From Bacteroidota bacterium (GTDB taxonomy: Bacteria > Bacteroidota > Bacteroidia > Chitinophagales > Chitinophagaceae): DNA of 64,000 bases. The stretch is from positions 496,001-560,000 of the forward strand of contig JAEWHC010000005.1 in NCBI GenBank assembly GCA_023387985.1. Direction: 5' to 3'. Shown piece by piece: positions 25,755 through 34,487 of this stretch (positions are counted from its first letter, which is position 1; every line of letters starts with the position of its first letter). The notes beneath the pieces are model-generated. The model saw nothing but the letters and a program-made list of their open reading frames with translations, ran no database searches and had not been told where the DNA came from. Made by a program: the position numbers and the translations under genes.

Positions 25755-27437
25755 ATGACCATGAATGTTCCATCCGATCTGACCATCGCCCAATCCGCTA
25801 AAATCCGTCATATTAAAGAAATTGGCGCCCGTTTGGGCATCGATGCGGATGATCTTGAATATTATGGAAAATACAAGGCCAAACTGCCTTTGCGTTTAAT
25901 CGACCGCGAAAAAGGGTCAAAAAGCCACCTGGTATTGGTAACTGCCATTACACCCACACCCTATGGCGAAGGAAAAACCACAATGGCCGTAGGACTTGTG
26001 GATGGCATGAACCTGATTGGCAAGAATACCATTGCTGTTTTACGTGAACCCAGTCTTGGACCGGTATTCGGCATCAAGGGTGGCGCGGCAGGCGGTGGCT
26101 ATGCACAGGTAATTCCCATGGAAGACATCAACCTGCATTTTACAGGTGATTTCGGCGCTATTGAGAAAGCCAATAACCTGCTTTCTGCGATGATTGACAA
26201 CAACATTCAAAGCAAGACCAATAACCTGGGCATTGATGGCCGTACGGTGGTATGGAAGCGGGTGATGGATATGAACGACCGGGCATTGCGCAGCATTGTG
26301 GTAGGCCTGGGGGGCGCTTCAAATGGCGTTCCAAGGGAAGATGGCTTTAATATTACTCCGGCTTCCGAAATTATGGCCATCCTTGGATTGAGTGAAAGCA
26401 TTGCTGACTTAAAAGAAAGATTGGGCAATATCCTCGTGGGCTTCACTTTTGGCGGCGATCCCGTATATGCCCGTGACCTGAAAGCAACGGGTGCCATGGC
26501 TGCATTGCTCAAAACAGCCATAAAACCAAACCTGGTGCAAACACTTGAAGGAAATCCTGCCATCTTGCACAGTGGGCCATTTGCCAACATTGCCCAGGGA
26601 ACGAATTCCATATTGGCAACGCGCATGGGCCTGACCTTTGGCGATTATGTAATTACCGAAGCGGGTTTTGCCGCAGATCTTGGAGCTGAGAAATTCTTTG
26701 ATATTAAATGCCAGACAGCCGGCTTTAAACCGGAAGCTGCTGTACTGGTGGCGACCATTAAAGCATTGCGCCACCATGGCGGAGCAAAAAAATCCGAGCT
26801 TCAAACCCCTGATCCTGAAAAGCTATCGAAAGGGCTTCCAAATCTCGGGAAGCATATTGAAAATATCCGGCAATTCGGCATCAATCCAATTGTATGCATT
26901 AACTGGACGCCGACCGATTCAGATGAAGAAATTGAATTGATCCAGGATTACTGCCGGGAAATGGAGGCCGAATGTGTGGTGAGCAGGTCTTTTGTGGAAG
27001 GCGGAAAGGGCTCTATCGAACTGGCAGAGGCCGTTGTCCGTTCAGTTGAAGGTGGTAGCAATCATTTCCAACCTTTGTATGACTGGAAAAGCCCGATTGA
27101 AGAAAAGATCCATAAAATCGCGACACATATATATGGTGCCGATAAAGTGGAATACAGTGTAAAAGCCAAGAACAACCTCAAAACCATCAAGGCACTGGGC
27201 ATGGAAAATATGCCGGTGTGCATGGCCAAAACGCCAAAAAGCCTGAGTGATGACGAACGAAAACTTGGACGTCCTACCGGATTTACCGTAACGGTACGTG
27301 AATTTGAATATGCAAGAGGAGCCGGTTTTGTGATCCCGATCCTGGGCGATATTATGCGAATGCCCGGCTTACCTTCTGTACCCGCAGCGGAAAATATAGA
27401 CATGGATGATGATGGGAGAATTACCGGATTGTTTTAA
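25755..27437 (+). CDS. fhs: Formate-tetrahydrofolate ligase
   Basis: 560 residues, full length. Makes 10-formyl-tetrahydrofolate from formate, ATP and tetrahydrofolate in the cytosol. The ATP-binding loop is TPTPYGEGKTT (near 66-76), followed by LREPSLGPVFGIKGGAAGGGYAQVIPMEDINLHFTGD in pieces that match the family throughout. VLVATIKALRHHGG and the C-terminal EFEYARGAGFVIPILGDIMRMPGLP are also diagnostic. ATG codons occur at 25755 and 25761. The product feeds PurH (3948). It precedes guaB on the same strand, but a hairpin at 27422-27444 and the guaB promoter separate them. Confidence 0.96.
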   Translation: MTMNVPSDLTIAQSAKIRHIKEIGARLGIDADDLEYYGKYKAKLPLRLIDREKGSKSHLVLVTAITPTPYGEGKTTMAVGLVDGMNLIGKNTIAVLREPSLGPVFGIKGGAAGGGYAQVIPMEDINLHFTGDFGAIEKANNLLSAMIDNNIQSKTNNLGIDGRTVVWKRVMDMNDRALRSIVVGLGGASNGVPREDGFNITPASEIMAILGLSESIADLKERLGNILVGFTFGGDPVYARDLKATGAMAALLKTAIKPNLVQTLEGNPAILHSGPFANIAQGTNSILATRMGLTFGDYVITEAGFAADLGAEKFFDIKCQTAGFKPEAAVLVATIKALRHHGGAKKSELQTPDPEKLSKGLPNLGKHIENIRQFGINPIVCINWTPTDSDEEIELIQDYCREMEAECVVSRSFVEGGKGSIELAEAVVRSVEGGSNHFQPLYDWKSPIEEKIHKIATHIYGADKVEYSVKAKNNLKTIKALGMENMPVCMAKTPKSLSDDERKLGRPTGFTVTVREFEYARGAGFVIPILGDIMRMPGLPSVPAAENIDMDDDGRITGLF

Positions 27438-27447
27438 TCCGGTATTT
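27422..27447 (+). terminator. Weak terminator-like hairpin at the end of fhs
   Basis: A perfect 9-bp stem TACCGGATT (27422-27430) pairs with AATCCGGTA (27436-27444) over a 5-base loop, followed by only three T residues. It overlaps the fhs stop codon. Confidence 0.5.
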
Positions 27448-27481
27448 AAGCCATTAAGAGATTCCTAATAAGTGCTTTGCA

Positions 27482-27513
27482 TTTGAATAAATTATTCTGC
27501 AATCCTACCTTTG
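27482..27513 (+). promoter_or_regulatory. guaB promoter (TTTG - 20 bases - TACCTTTG)
   Basis: TTTG at 27482-27485 and TACCTTTG at 27506-27513 form a consensus Bacteroidota promoter. The ATG follows three bases later at 27517, so the transcript should begin at or within a base or two of the start codon. Confidence 0.65.
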
Positions 27514-27516
27514 CAC

Positions 27517-29010
27517 ATGGCAAAGAAAAATTCTACATTTCCCGACATTTCCACGAAATTTTTTGGCGAAGGCCTCACATTCGATGATGTTTTGCTGGTT
27601 CCGGCATTAAGCCAGGTGCTGCCCCGTGAGGTGGATATCCGTACAAAGCTTACGCGGAATATTGACATCAATATTCCCATATTGAGTGCAGCAATGGATA
27701 CAGTAACCGAATGGCAGCTTGCTATAGCCCTGGCAAGGGAAGGCGGCATCGGCATTTTACATAAGAACATGACCATCGAGCAGCAGGTGGAGCAGGTGCG
27801 CAAGGTTAAACGAAGCGAAAGCGGACTAATCATCGATCCCATCACGCTGCCTGAAGATGCGACTATTGGAGATGCCCTGAAGCTGATGCAGGAAAATAAG
27901 ATAGGCGGAATTCCGATTGTAAACAATGCCAATAAGCTTGTAGGCATTCTCACCAACAGAGATTTGCGGTTTGAGGACAATCCCCGCAAAAAAGTGACGG
28001 AAGCTATGACCCGTGAGAACCTGATCACGGCTCCTACAGGTACCGACCTGGTGATGGCGCGAAAGATCCTGAGCCAGTATAAAGTAGAAAAATTACCGGT
28101 GGTAAAAAAAGACGGTACCCTTGTCGGGCTGATCACTTACCGGGATATTCAGAAAGTTCAGAATCATCCCTTTGCCAATAAAGATGAATTTGGACGACTG
28201 CGCGTTGGCGCCGCACTGGGCATTACCGCTGACCTTATGGAGCGTGCCGATACCGTAGAAAAAATGGGGGTAGATGTAGTGACCCTCGACAGTGCACATG
28301 GCCATAGCCAGGGCGTACTGGACAGCATTAGGATGCTCCGCAAAAACTTCAGGAATCTCCAGATCATTGCGGGCAATGTGGGCACTGCACAAGGCGCTAA
28401 AGCGGTGGCGGAGGCCGGCGCTGATGCCGTAAAGGTTGGCATTGGTCCGGGTTCTATTTGCACAACGCGTATCGTTGCCGGAGCGGGTGTTCCCCAGATC
28501 ACCGCTATCATGGAAGCCGCCTCCGTACTGAAACCCATGGGAATCCCCGTAATTGGAGATGGTGGCATCCGCTATACCGGAGATATGGTAAAAGCCCTGG
28601 CTGCCGGCGCAGATACCGTAATGATGGGAAGTACATTTGCCGGAACCGAGGAAAGTCCGGGTGAAACCATAATTTATGAAGGTCGTAAGTTTAAGCAATA
28701 CCGTGGTATGGGCAGCATCAGCGCCATGCAAAAAGGCAGCAGCGACCGCTATTTCCAGGATGTTGAAGATGGCTTGAAAAAACTGGTTCCGGAGGGAATT
28801 GAAGGTCGGGTTCCATTTAAAGGGAATTTGAGTGAAGTGATTCATCAATTTACCGGTGGCCTGCGTGCCGGAATGGGTTACTGTGGAGCAGTTGATATTG
28901 AAGCTTTGCAAAAAGATTCAAGGTTTGTGCGCATAACCAATGCCGGTATCCGTGAAAGCCATCCGCATAATATTGAAATAACCCGCGAAGCGCCGAACTA
29001 CAGCCGGTAA
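27517..29010 (+). CDS. guaB: Inosine-5'-monophosphate dehydrogenase
   Basis: 497 residues. Oxidises IMP to XMP with NAD, the committing step to GMP. The barrel starts with GLTFDDVLLVPA. A CBS pair is inserted at about 95-205 (MQENKIGGIPIVN, then VEKLPVVKKDGTLVGLIT). The catalytic cysteine is in GPGSICTTRIVAGAGVPQ near residue 313, and GDGGIRYTGDMVKALAAGA, MGSTFAGTEESPGE and YRGMGSISAM are present. ATG 27517 is chosen over an in-frame TTG at 27511 because the latter lies inside the -7 promoter element. It uses IMP made by PurH. mqnB follows 28 bases downstream. Confidence 0.97.
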   Translation: MAKKNSTFPDISTKFFGEGLTFDDVLLVPALSQVLPREVDIRTKLTRNIDINIPILSAAMDTVTEWQLAIALAREGGIGILHKNMTIEQQVEQVRKVKRSESGLIIDPITLPEDATIGDALKLMQENKIGGIPIVNNANKLVGILTNRDLRFEDNPRKKVTEAMTRENLITAPTGTDLVMARKILSQYKVEKLPVVKKDGTLVGLITYRDIQKVQNHPFANKDEFGRLRVGAALGITADLMERADTVEKMGVDVVTLDSAHGHSQGVLDSIRMLRKNFRNLQIIAGNVGTAQGAKAVAEAGADAVKVGIGPGSICTTRIVAGAGVPQITAIMEAASVLKPMGIPVIGDGGIRYTGDMVKALAAGADTVMMGSTFAGTEESPGETIIYEGRKFKQYRGMGSISAMQKGSSDRYFQDVEDGLKKLVPEGIEGRVPFKGNLSEVIHQFTGGLRAGMGYCGAVDIEALQKDSRFVRITNAGIRESHPHNIEITREAPNYSR

Positions 29011-29038
29011 CCGGATGCCTGCGCTTTGCATAAATAAA

Positions 29039-29665
29039 ATGCCTGAAATGAAAATATTGCTGGTCAGTGCCACCCAAAAAGAAATCCATAGCTACTTGCT
29101 TAGCGGTCCGAAACATGATGTGCTCATAACCGGCCTGGGTATAGGACAAGCCAGTTTTGAGCTCACACGTAAACTTACGCATAACCGCTATGACCTGGTC
29201 TTACAGGCTGGCATTGCCGGAAGCTACGGCTATTACAATATGGGCGATGTGGTAGCAGTAAACAAAGATGCATTCGGGGACATTGGTGCCTATCAGCATG
29301 AAGCTTTCCTAAGCCTCCAGGAAATGGGATTTGTGAACAATCATCTATGGATAGAAAACCGACACCCGGTTTTAGATAAGATTGAACTGCCTGTGGTAAG
29401 CGCCATTACCACCAATACCGTTACAGATGATTACAAGTTTAACCAGGCCTTGAAGAAATACTGGAATGCGGATATAGAAAGTATGGAAGGCGCCGCATTG
29501 CATAATGTTTGCGAAAAGCTGAATCAGCCGTATTTGCAGATCCGTTCCATCAGCAATCTGGTAGGCGAACGAAATAAAAGCCGCTGGAAAATGCAGGAAG
29601 CAGTTGAAAACCTGAACAATGCCATCCCTACCGTACTGGCGAAATTCCAATCTTATGCTCAATGA
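29039..29665 (+). CDS. mqnB: Futalosine hydrolase (menaquinone biosynthesis)
   Basis: About 208 residues of the nucleoside phosphorylase/hydrolase superfamily. MKILLVSATQKEI opens the fold; LITGLGIGQAS and LVLQAGIAGSYGYYNMGDVVAV form the phosphate/ribose region; DIESMEGAALHNVCEK is the substrate motif with the catalytic glutamate and methionine; and QIRSISNLVGERNKSRW closes it. The last motif is typical of MqnB, which cleaves futalosine to dehypoxanthine futalosine. The overlapping mqnD downstream confirms the role. ATG at 29039 or 29048 are both plausible. It follows guaB closely and may be co-transcribed with it. Confidence 0.9.
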   Translation: MPEMKILLVSATQKEIHSYLLSGPKHDVLITGLGIGQASFELTRKLTHNRYDLVLQAGIAGSYGYYNMGDVVAVNKDAFGDIGAYQHEAFLSLQEMGFVNNHLWIENRHPVLDKIELPVVSAITTNTVTDDYKFNQALKKYWNADIESMEGAALHNVCEKLNQPYLQIRSISNLVGERNKSRWKMQEAVENLNNAIPTVLAKFQSYAQ

Positions 29666-30492
29666 AAAAGCTGACCCTGGGATTTTCCCCTTGCCCTAAC
29701 GATACGTTCATATTTGATGCCCTGGTAAACGGCCGGTTAGATACAACAGGTTTTGAATTTGAACCCGTACTAGAAGATGTGCAAACATTGAATGAATGGG
29801 CCGCTGAAGGGAAGCTGGATATTTCAAAGATCAGTTACGGCGCATATGCCAGGTGGAGTCCGCATTACCATTTGCTTCGGTCCGGCGGGGCCATGGGATA
29901 TGGTGTGGGGCCTTTGCTGATATCGGCAGAACCTATGGCTCCGGGCATTTCTCTGGAAGCGCTTGTAGAAAATTCGTTGGTTGCAATACCCGGAAAAGAT
30001 ACCACCGCGCATTTTTTGTTGAAGTCCGCTTTTCCAAATATCCTGCACAAGAAATTTATCCCCTTTGATGAAGTTGAAGATTTTGTACTGGAGAGAAAAG
30101 GACCCGGAGTAATTATTCATGAAAACCGTTTTACCTACCAGCAAAAGGGTTTACACAAACTGGCCGATTTGGGTGCAATTTGGGAGGAAAAAACCGGCAA
30201 TCCCATCCCCCTTGGAGGGATCATTATCCGGAAAGATATAGACCGAAATATCGCGCACGTGGTGAACAGGCTGATTCATGAAAGCCTGCAATATTCCCGC
30301 AAACTTTACCCGCAATTGAGTGATTATATAAAGAGGCATTCCCAGGAAATGAGTGAAAATGTAATGCGTAACCATATTGAACTCTATGTAAATGATTTTA
30401 GCCTGGATATGGGAGAAAAAGGAAAAGCCGCCATTCAATTCATGATCGGTCAAATGGAAGAAGAAACCCCTGAACCGGTATTTATACAATAG
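29662..30492 (+). CDS. mqnD: 1,4-dihydroxy-6-naphthoate synthase (menaquinone biosynthesis)
   Basis: 276 residues, starting within the mqnB stop (ATGA overlap). LGFSPCPNDTFIFDALV at the N-terminus and the AEGKLDISKISYGAYA stretch are diagnostic for MqnD, a periplasmic-binding-protein-like fold lacking a signal peptide here. The conserved histidine in FTYQQKGLHKLADLG-type context and GGIIIRKDI are also present. It converts cyclic dehypoxanthine futalosine to dihydroxy-naphthoate. The pair mqnB-mqnD shows that menaquinone is made by the futalosine route; mqnA, mqnC and mqnE must lie elsewhere. It converges on the sialidase-like gene with a 7-base gap. Confidence 0.94.
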   Translation: MKKLTLGFSPCPNDTFIFDALVNGRLDTTGFEFEPVLEDVQTLNEWAAEGKLDISKISYGAYARWSPHYHLLRSGGAMGYGVGPLLISAEPMAPGISLEALVENSLVAIPGKDTTAHFLLKSAFPNILHKKFIPFDEVEDFVLERKGPGVIIHENRFTYQQKGLHKLADLGAIWEEKTGNPIPLGGIIIRKDIDRNIAHVVNRLIHESLQYSRKLYPQLSDYIKRHSQEMSENVMRNHIELYVNDFSLDMGEKGKAAIQFMIGQMEEETPEPVFIQ

Positions 30493-30499
30493 GCAGGCA

Positions 30500-32164
30500 T
30501 TATTGCTTTTCTTCTGCCTTTACCCATTCAATGGAATAACCCGCATCATTTTCTGCGTTGTCGCCGAGAAAATGTACATAGGATAAACCATGTAAGGATC
30601 CGTTTTCAAGCGGAACACTCATCCGTAGTTTATTGTCAACAAATACAGAAGCCTCCCGCCCCCTGCTATTCAGGTCCAATTCAACGCGGATGATATGGGG
30701 GCTGGTATCTTTTATTTTCAGGGCTTTGGCACTTAGCGGAATTTTGTATGGCGCGAAGTACCGTGCTACGGTGTCGGTAGGGTTAAACCAACGGTCGTTG
30801 AGCAGCAGCTCACCTTTTACCTGCACATCATGAAACTGTAAGGAAGCGGTAAAAGTGCCCCTTCGCAAGGCAGGAAAATTCCACACCGCACCGCGTTGGG
30901 AGGAAAGCAATGTATCCATTTTCTTATACTGGATTTTCAGGTTTCCATTTTCGATGGTGCATCCGGGCATACGGTTGTACCCGCAATGACCTGTAATGCC
31001 TTTGTAATAATTGAAAACGCTCCACTGATTCAGGCTATCCGAAAAATCACAGAATCGCTCTTTTTCCAGCAACCAGTTTACATTGAACAAGATCATTTTA
31101 CGGTGAAGCGGATGCTGCCCGAGGCTTACCAGAATTTCACCCGGACCCACTTCGACAAATTGACTTTGGTGCACACTTTTATCAATGCCGGGTGTAGTAC
31201 CAAAATCAGCCGCATCGCGTCTTTCATCCAGGAACAATTCCCGGAAACCCCTCCAGGTTTTACCATCATCTGCAGAAATGGCCGCATGAATGGCATTCCG
31301 GTTTGTAAACACATCGTCCCAAACACCATTGGTGTTGTTTACTTCGGGTAATGGCGTGGTATTCGACCAAAGAAAAAGAAGCCTGCCATCGTTTAGCCTC
31401 CCGATGGTTGACATGGTTATGGTTCCATAAAACGGGGAAGGCGTGGATGCGCTCCATGTCAGGCCGCCGTCTGAAGAAAATGACTGATAATGATGATCCT
31501 GTGAAGTGCGGATCAGCATCCAAAGCCTGCCATCCTTCAACTCCACCACCGTTGGTTCGGCAGCGCCATGATTCCAACGGATACCGTTGTGAAACCCGCC
31601 GCCATTATGGTCGGGTGTCGTTACAAGTGAAGAGCGTTGCCAGGAAAGGCCATCATCATCGGAGATAAAACTAAAACAGGCCCTTGGCAATCCCCGCTGC
31701 AACCCATAATGGCCGGCTACCAATACACGTTTTCCATTATTTATAAAAACCGGAGGCTTAAGCATTATGGCCATGGTATCCGAAATCTTGATCATTTGCC
31801 GGTTTCCGTTAATTCCGCCTTCTGTTCTTATTGCAAATGTTCCCATACCCGGCGCTGCCATTAGCCTCAGGTATTCACCACTTAACGGGCTGCGCGTATC
31901 CGCAAAAGGGATTTCCCCTGGGATATTCACTTTGCGCCATGTCGTGCCTTTATCGGTACTTGATAAATAAAAACTCCCAGGTTCAGCCTGCTCACCGTAA
32001 TTGTAATGACGTATTTCACCGTTTTCCAGCAATGAGAGCCCGATATAGGCATCACTCGGGGGAATACCAATTACTTTCGGTGCCCAAATAGCTGTATCCT
32101 GCAAGGGCGCCCCGGTCAGTAAATGCGGCGAAAACAACAAGAAGCTGAAAAAGTATTTTTTCAT
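30500..32164 (-). CDS. Sialidase-like exo-glycosidase, secreted
   Basis: 554 residues with a signal peptide (KKYFFSFLLFSPHLLTG). At least four Asp-box repeats mark a six-bladed propeller: SSTDKGTTW (near 68), SDDDGLSW (near 171), SSDGGLTW (near 229) and SADDGKTW (near 297). AAEPTVVELKDGRLWMLIRT is the family's usual start of the mid propeller. A C-terminal concanavalin-like module (about 390-550, GTFTASLQFHDVQVKGELLL) could bind carbohydrate. It belongs to the broad exo-alpha-sialidase / BNR-repeat group, many members of which do not act on sialic acid. No sialic acid transport or catabolic genes are nearby, so substrate is unknown. A -7 element (32209-32216) precedes it. Confidence 0.85.
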   Translation of the reverse strand: MKKYFFSFLLFSPHLLTGAPLQDTAIWAPKVIGIPPSDAYIGLSLLENGEIRHYNYGEQAEPGSFYLSSTDKGTTWRKVNIPGEIPFADTRSPLSGEYLRLMAAPGMGTFAIRTEGGINGNRQMIKISDTMAIMLKPPVFINNGKRVLVAGHYGLQRGLPRACFSFISDDDGLSWQRSSLVTTPDHNGGGFHNGIRWNHGAAEPTVVELKDGRLWMLIRTSQDHHYQSFSSDGGLTWSASTPSPFYGTITMSTIGRLNDGRLLFLWSNTTPLPEVNNTNGVWDDVFTNRNAIHAAISADDGKTWRGFRELFLDERRDAADFGTTPGIDKSVHQSQFVEVGPGEILVSLGQHPLHRKMILFNVNWLLEKERFCDFSDSLNQWSVFNYYKGITGHCGYNRMPGCTIENGNLKIQYKKMDTLLSSQRGAVWNFPALRRGTFTASLQFHDVQVKGELLLNDRWFNPTDTVARYFAPYKIPLSAKALKIKDTSPHIIRVELDLNSRGREASVFVDNKLRMSVPLENGSLHGLSYVHFLGDNAENDAGYSIEWVKAEEKQ

Positions 32165-32208
32165 AAAGGCGTGAATACCCTTTTTTTGGAGACTTAACGA
32201 TATCCGTT

Positions 32209-32216
32209 CAAATATA
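32209..32216 (-). promoter_or_regulatory. -7 promoter element of the sialidase-like gene (TATATTTG)
   Basis: Minus-strand exact TAnnTTTG match, 44 bases before the ATG at 32164. No CAA is found at the right distance for a -33 element. Confidence 0.4.
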
Positions 32217-32276
32217 AAAAAAATGGCATCAACTCCGGAACCATGTTCCGGCTGCGCAGTTGTTGAGATTTCAGCC

Positions 32277-32594
32277 CTATATTTTTACCGCGGTACCGCT
32301 TGCCACCACCATCAGCATACTTCCGCCCTGGCCTACGGTTTCAAAATCAAGGTCGATGCCCACAATTGCGTTTGCACCCAATGCCCGGGCTTTATCCTGA
32401 AGTTCGCCAAGCGCGACTGTTTTTGCTTCATTGATCACTTCTTCGTATGAACCGCTTCGTCCACCGACAATATCGCGTATGCCGGCAAAAAGATCACGGA
32501 CAATATTTGCGCCAATAATGGTTTCCGCGGTAACCAAGCCAAGATAGCTTTGGATAGGTTTCCCCTCGAAGCCGGGAGTGGTAGTCATTTCCAT
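32277..32594 (-). CDS. YbjQ family (UPF0145) protein
   Basis: About 105 residues, the usual length of the family. TTTPGFEGKPIQSYLGLVTAETIIGANIVRD, LGELQDKARALGANAIVGIDLD and the terminal VVASGTAV are conserved blocks. The protein forms a small oligomeric ring in structures of homologues, but its biochemical role is not established; it is sometimes labelled heavy-metal-binding. ATG at 32594 or 32588 are both plausible. A -7 element lies 14 bases upstream. Confidence 0.9.
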   Translation of the reverse strand: MEMTTTPGFEGKPIQSYLGLVTAETIIGANIVRDLFAGIRDIVGGRSGSYEEVINEAKTVALGELQDKARALGANAIVGIDLDFETVGQGGSMLMVVASGTAVKI

Positions 32595-32608
32595 AATCAG
32601 GTTTTGTT

Positions 32609-32616
32609 CAAATTTA
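32609..32616 (-). promoter_or_regulatory. -7 promoter element of the YbjQ gene (TAAATTTG)
   Basis: Minus-strand exact TAnnTTTG match, 14 bases before the ATG at 32594. No -33 element is seen. Confidence 0.35.
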
Positions 32617-32709
32617 TTTGATCCTGCACACGTCACGACCCATTCCTTTACAGGAGGTCAAAAAAAGTTTGGAATGGAAAATCTATCGTATACAAAGAAC
32701 CGGCAGTGT

Positions 32710-33366
32710 CTAATCAAGAACCATTTCCGGAATTTCACCTTCAACAATCAGTGTACCGGCAGTTTTGGCTTTCACTTCGTCGACAGTTACACCGGGGGCC
32801 AATTCGCGAAGCTCAAATCCGCGATCCGTTATTTCCAGCATGCACAATTCTGTAACAATTTTCTTTATGCATTTTATTCCCGTCAGTGGAAGTGTACACC
32901 TGGGCAACAACTTACTTTCCCCTAGTTTATTGGTATGTTGCATAGCTACGATGATATTTCTTGCACTCGCAACAAGGTCCATTGCACCCCCCATTCCCTT
33001 CACCATTTTGCCGGGTATTTTCCAGCTTGCAATATCGCCGTTCTCAGCCACCTCCATAGCACCCAGCACAGTAAGATCTACTTTTCCCGCACGGATCATT
33101 CCGAAACTCATGGCACTGTCGAAAAATGATGAACCTGGCACCGTTGTTATGGTCTGTTTGCCGGCATTAATCAGATCGGCATCCTCATCTCCTTCCAAAG
33201 GAAAGGGACCCATGCCCAGGAGGCCATTTTCGCTTTGGAGAACAACCTGCATTCCTTCCGGAATGTAATTGGCCACAAGCGTGGGTATCCCGATACCGAG
33301 ATTGACATACATGCCATCCTGCAATTCTTTTGCAATGCGTTTGGCGATTTGATTTTTATCAAGCAT
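32710..33366 (-). CDS. scoB: 3-oxoacid CoA-transferase, subunit B
   Basis: 218 residues. The nucleophile glutamate is E46 in QSENGLLGMGP, the signature of the beta subunit. VNLGIGIPTLVANYIPEG precedes it and GGAMDLVASARNIIVAM follows. With ScoA it moves CoA from succinyl-CoA to acetoacetate or a related 3-oxoacid, in ketone-body or amino-acid catabolism. ATG 33366 is chosen because longer readings run into non-conserved sequence and the scoA end. It lies 28 bases after scoA at the 3' end of the minus-strand operon. Confidence 0.95.
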   Translation of the reverse strand: MLDKNQIAKRIAKELQDGMYVNLGIGIPTLVANYIPEGMQVVLQSENGLLGMGPFPLEGDEDADLINAGKQTITTVPGSSFFDSAMSFGMIRAGKVDLTVLGAMEVAENGDIASWKIPGKMVKGMGGAMDLVASARNIIVAMQHTNKLGESKLLPRCTLPLTGIKCIKKIVTELCMLEITDRGFELRELAPGVTVDEVKAKTAGTLIVEGEIPEMVLD

Positions 33367-33394
33367 AATACAACCGTTTGTTGAGGGAGAAATC

Positions 33395-34105
33395 TTAGCT
33401 GCGTGGCCGCACCGTGCGTTGTTCGATGCGCTTTTCATATTGCCGGCCCTGAAAAATACGGTGCACATAAATACCGGGGGTATGTATTTCATTTGGGTCC
33501 AGGCTTCCTGCCGGAACAAGTTCTTCCACTTCCGCGATGGTCACTTTACCGGCCATGGCCATAACGGGGTTGAAATTTCTGGAAGTGAAGCGATAAATAA
33601 GATTTCCCTGGGTATCGCCTTTCCAGGCTTTAACCAGGGCAAAACCGGCTTCAAAAGCATATTCCAGCAAATACGCTTTTTCTTCTCCAAACATGGTGAA
33701 TTTCCGGATTTCTTTTCCTTCGGCCACTTCAGTACCAACACCGGCAGGGGTAAATATTGCCGGCATTCCGTAACCGGCAGCCATACAGCGCGTAGCAAGC
33801 GTTCCCTGCGGAATGAGTTCAACCTCCATTTCCCCGGAAAGCAACTGCCTTTCAAATTCGGCATTTTCGCCTACATAAGAGGCGATCATTTTTTTTATCT
33901 GCCGCTTTTTCAGCAATTGCCCAAGGCCAAAATCATCAACACCGGCATTATTGGATATGCAGGTAAGATCTGTTACCCCTTTTTCCACCAACGCAGCAAT
34001 ACAATTTTCCGGCAGTCCGCTTAAGCCAAATCCTCCAATCATTATGGTATTTCCATCCTGTATATCTTTCATGGCGGAGAGCGCATCGTCATATACTTTA
34101 TTCAT
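33395..34105 (-). CDS. scoA: 3-oxoacid CoA-transferase, subunit A
   Basis: 236 residues. GNTIMIGGFGLSGLPENCIAALVEKG is the family N-terminal glycine-rich block; ISNNAGVDDFGLGQLLKKRQIKKMIASYVGEN and GVGTEVAEGKE are also diagnostic. It overlaps the stop of the DUF4296 lipoprotein gene by 8 bases, so it is translationally coupled to an envelope-gene operon, an odd context for a catabolic enzyme. scoB follows directly, giving the complete heterodimer. Confidence 0.95.
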   Translation of the reverse strand: MNKVYDDALSAMKDIQDGNTIMIGGFGLSGLPENCIAALVEKGVTDLTCISNNAGVDDFGLGQLLKKRQIKKMIASYVGENAEFERQLLSGEMEVELIPQGTLATRCMAAGYGMPAIFTPAGVGTEVAEGKEIRKFTMFGEEKAYLLEYAFEAGFALVKAWKGDTQGNLIYRFTSRNFNPVMAMAGKVTIAEVEELVPAGSLDPNEIHTPGIYVHRIFQGRQYEKRIEQRTVRPRS

Positions 34106-34487
34106 ATTTCAATGGTGCGTTTAAGTTTGGATTTTCAGAACGTTCCTGGTATTGCTGCATTCGTTTCCTTTCGCTGTAGGCATCAAGGCTGTCAAGCAAC
34201 AATTTCATTTTCACCGGGCTGTTCTTGTAAATTTCAAAATTTTTATAAAAATCCTCCGGCTTAATTTTATGCATTGCAAAAACTTCAGCATAAAACCTTG
34301 CAGCGGCAGTATCTGAACTGTCTTTATAAGCCTGCTTTAAAAAACTTTCATTAAAAGAATCCATTTGGATCATGTCCCAAAGTACGAGTTTCATGTCATT
34401 TATTGAAAGCTGCCTGTAATTGGCGCGACAGGCAATAAAGGTTGCAATGACGAACAGCAGTGTAAAAAGCCGGACAAGTGTCTTCAC
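34098..34487 (-). CDS. DUF4296 domain lipoprotein
   Basis: 129 residues. An N-terminal signal ends in a lipobox (VIATFIAC), then a helical domain with MKLVLWDMIQMDSF and YAEVFAMHKIKPEDFYKNFEIYKNSPVKM, the DUF4296 signature, found almost only in Bacteroidota. Function is unknown. Its start codon overlaps the stop of the DUF4835 gene by four bases and its stop overlaps scoA, so it is embedded in a translationally coupled run. Confidence 0.85.
   Translation of the reverse strand: MKTLVRLFTLLFVIATFIACRANYRQLSINDMKLVLWDMIQMDSFNESFLKQAYKDSSDTAAARFYAEVFAMHKIKPEDFYKNFEIYKNSPVKMKLLLDSLDAYSERKRMQQYQERSENPNLNAPLKYE

Noticed and set aside
30491..30519. AGGCAG/CTGCCT hairpin between mqnD and the sialidase-like gene as terminator
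   Set aside because: Six-base stem with a 17-base loop that lies partly in the sialidase coding end; weak T run.
33419..34024. 201-codon open frame on the plus strand opposite scoA
   Set aside because: Antisense to scoA, low-complexity Phe/His-rich translation, no supporting motif.
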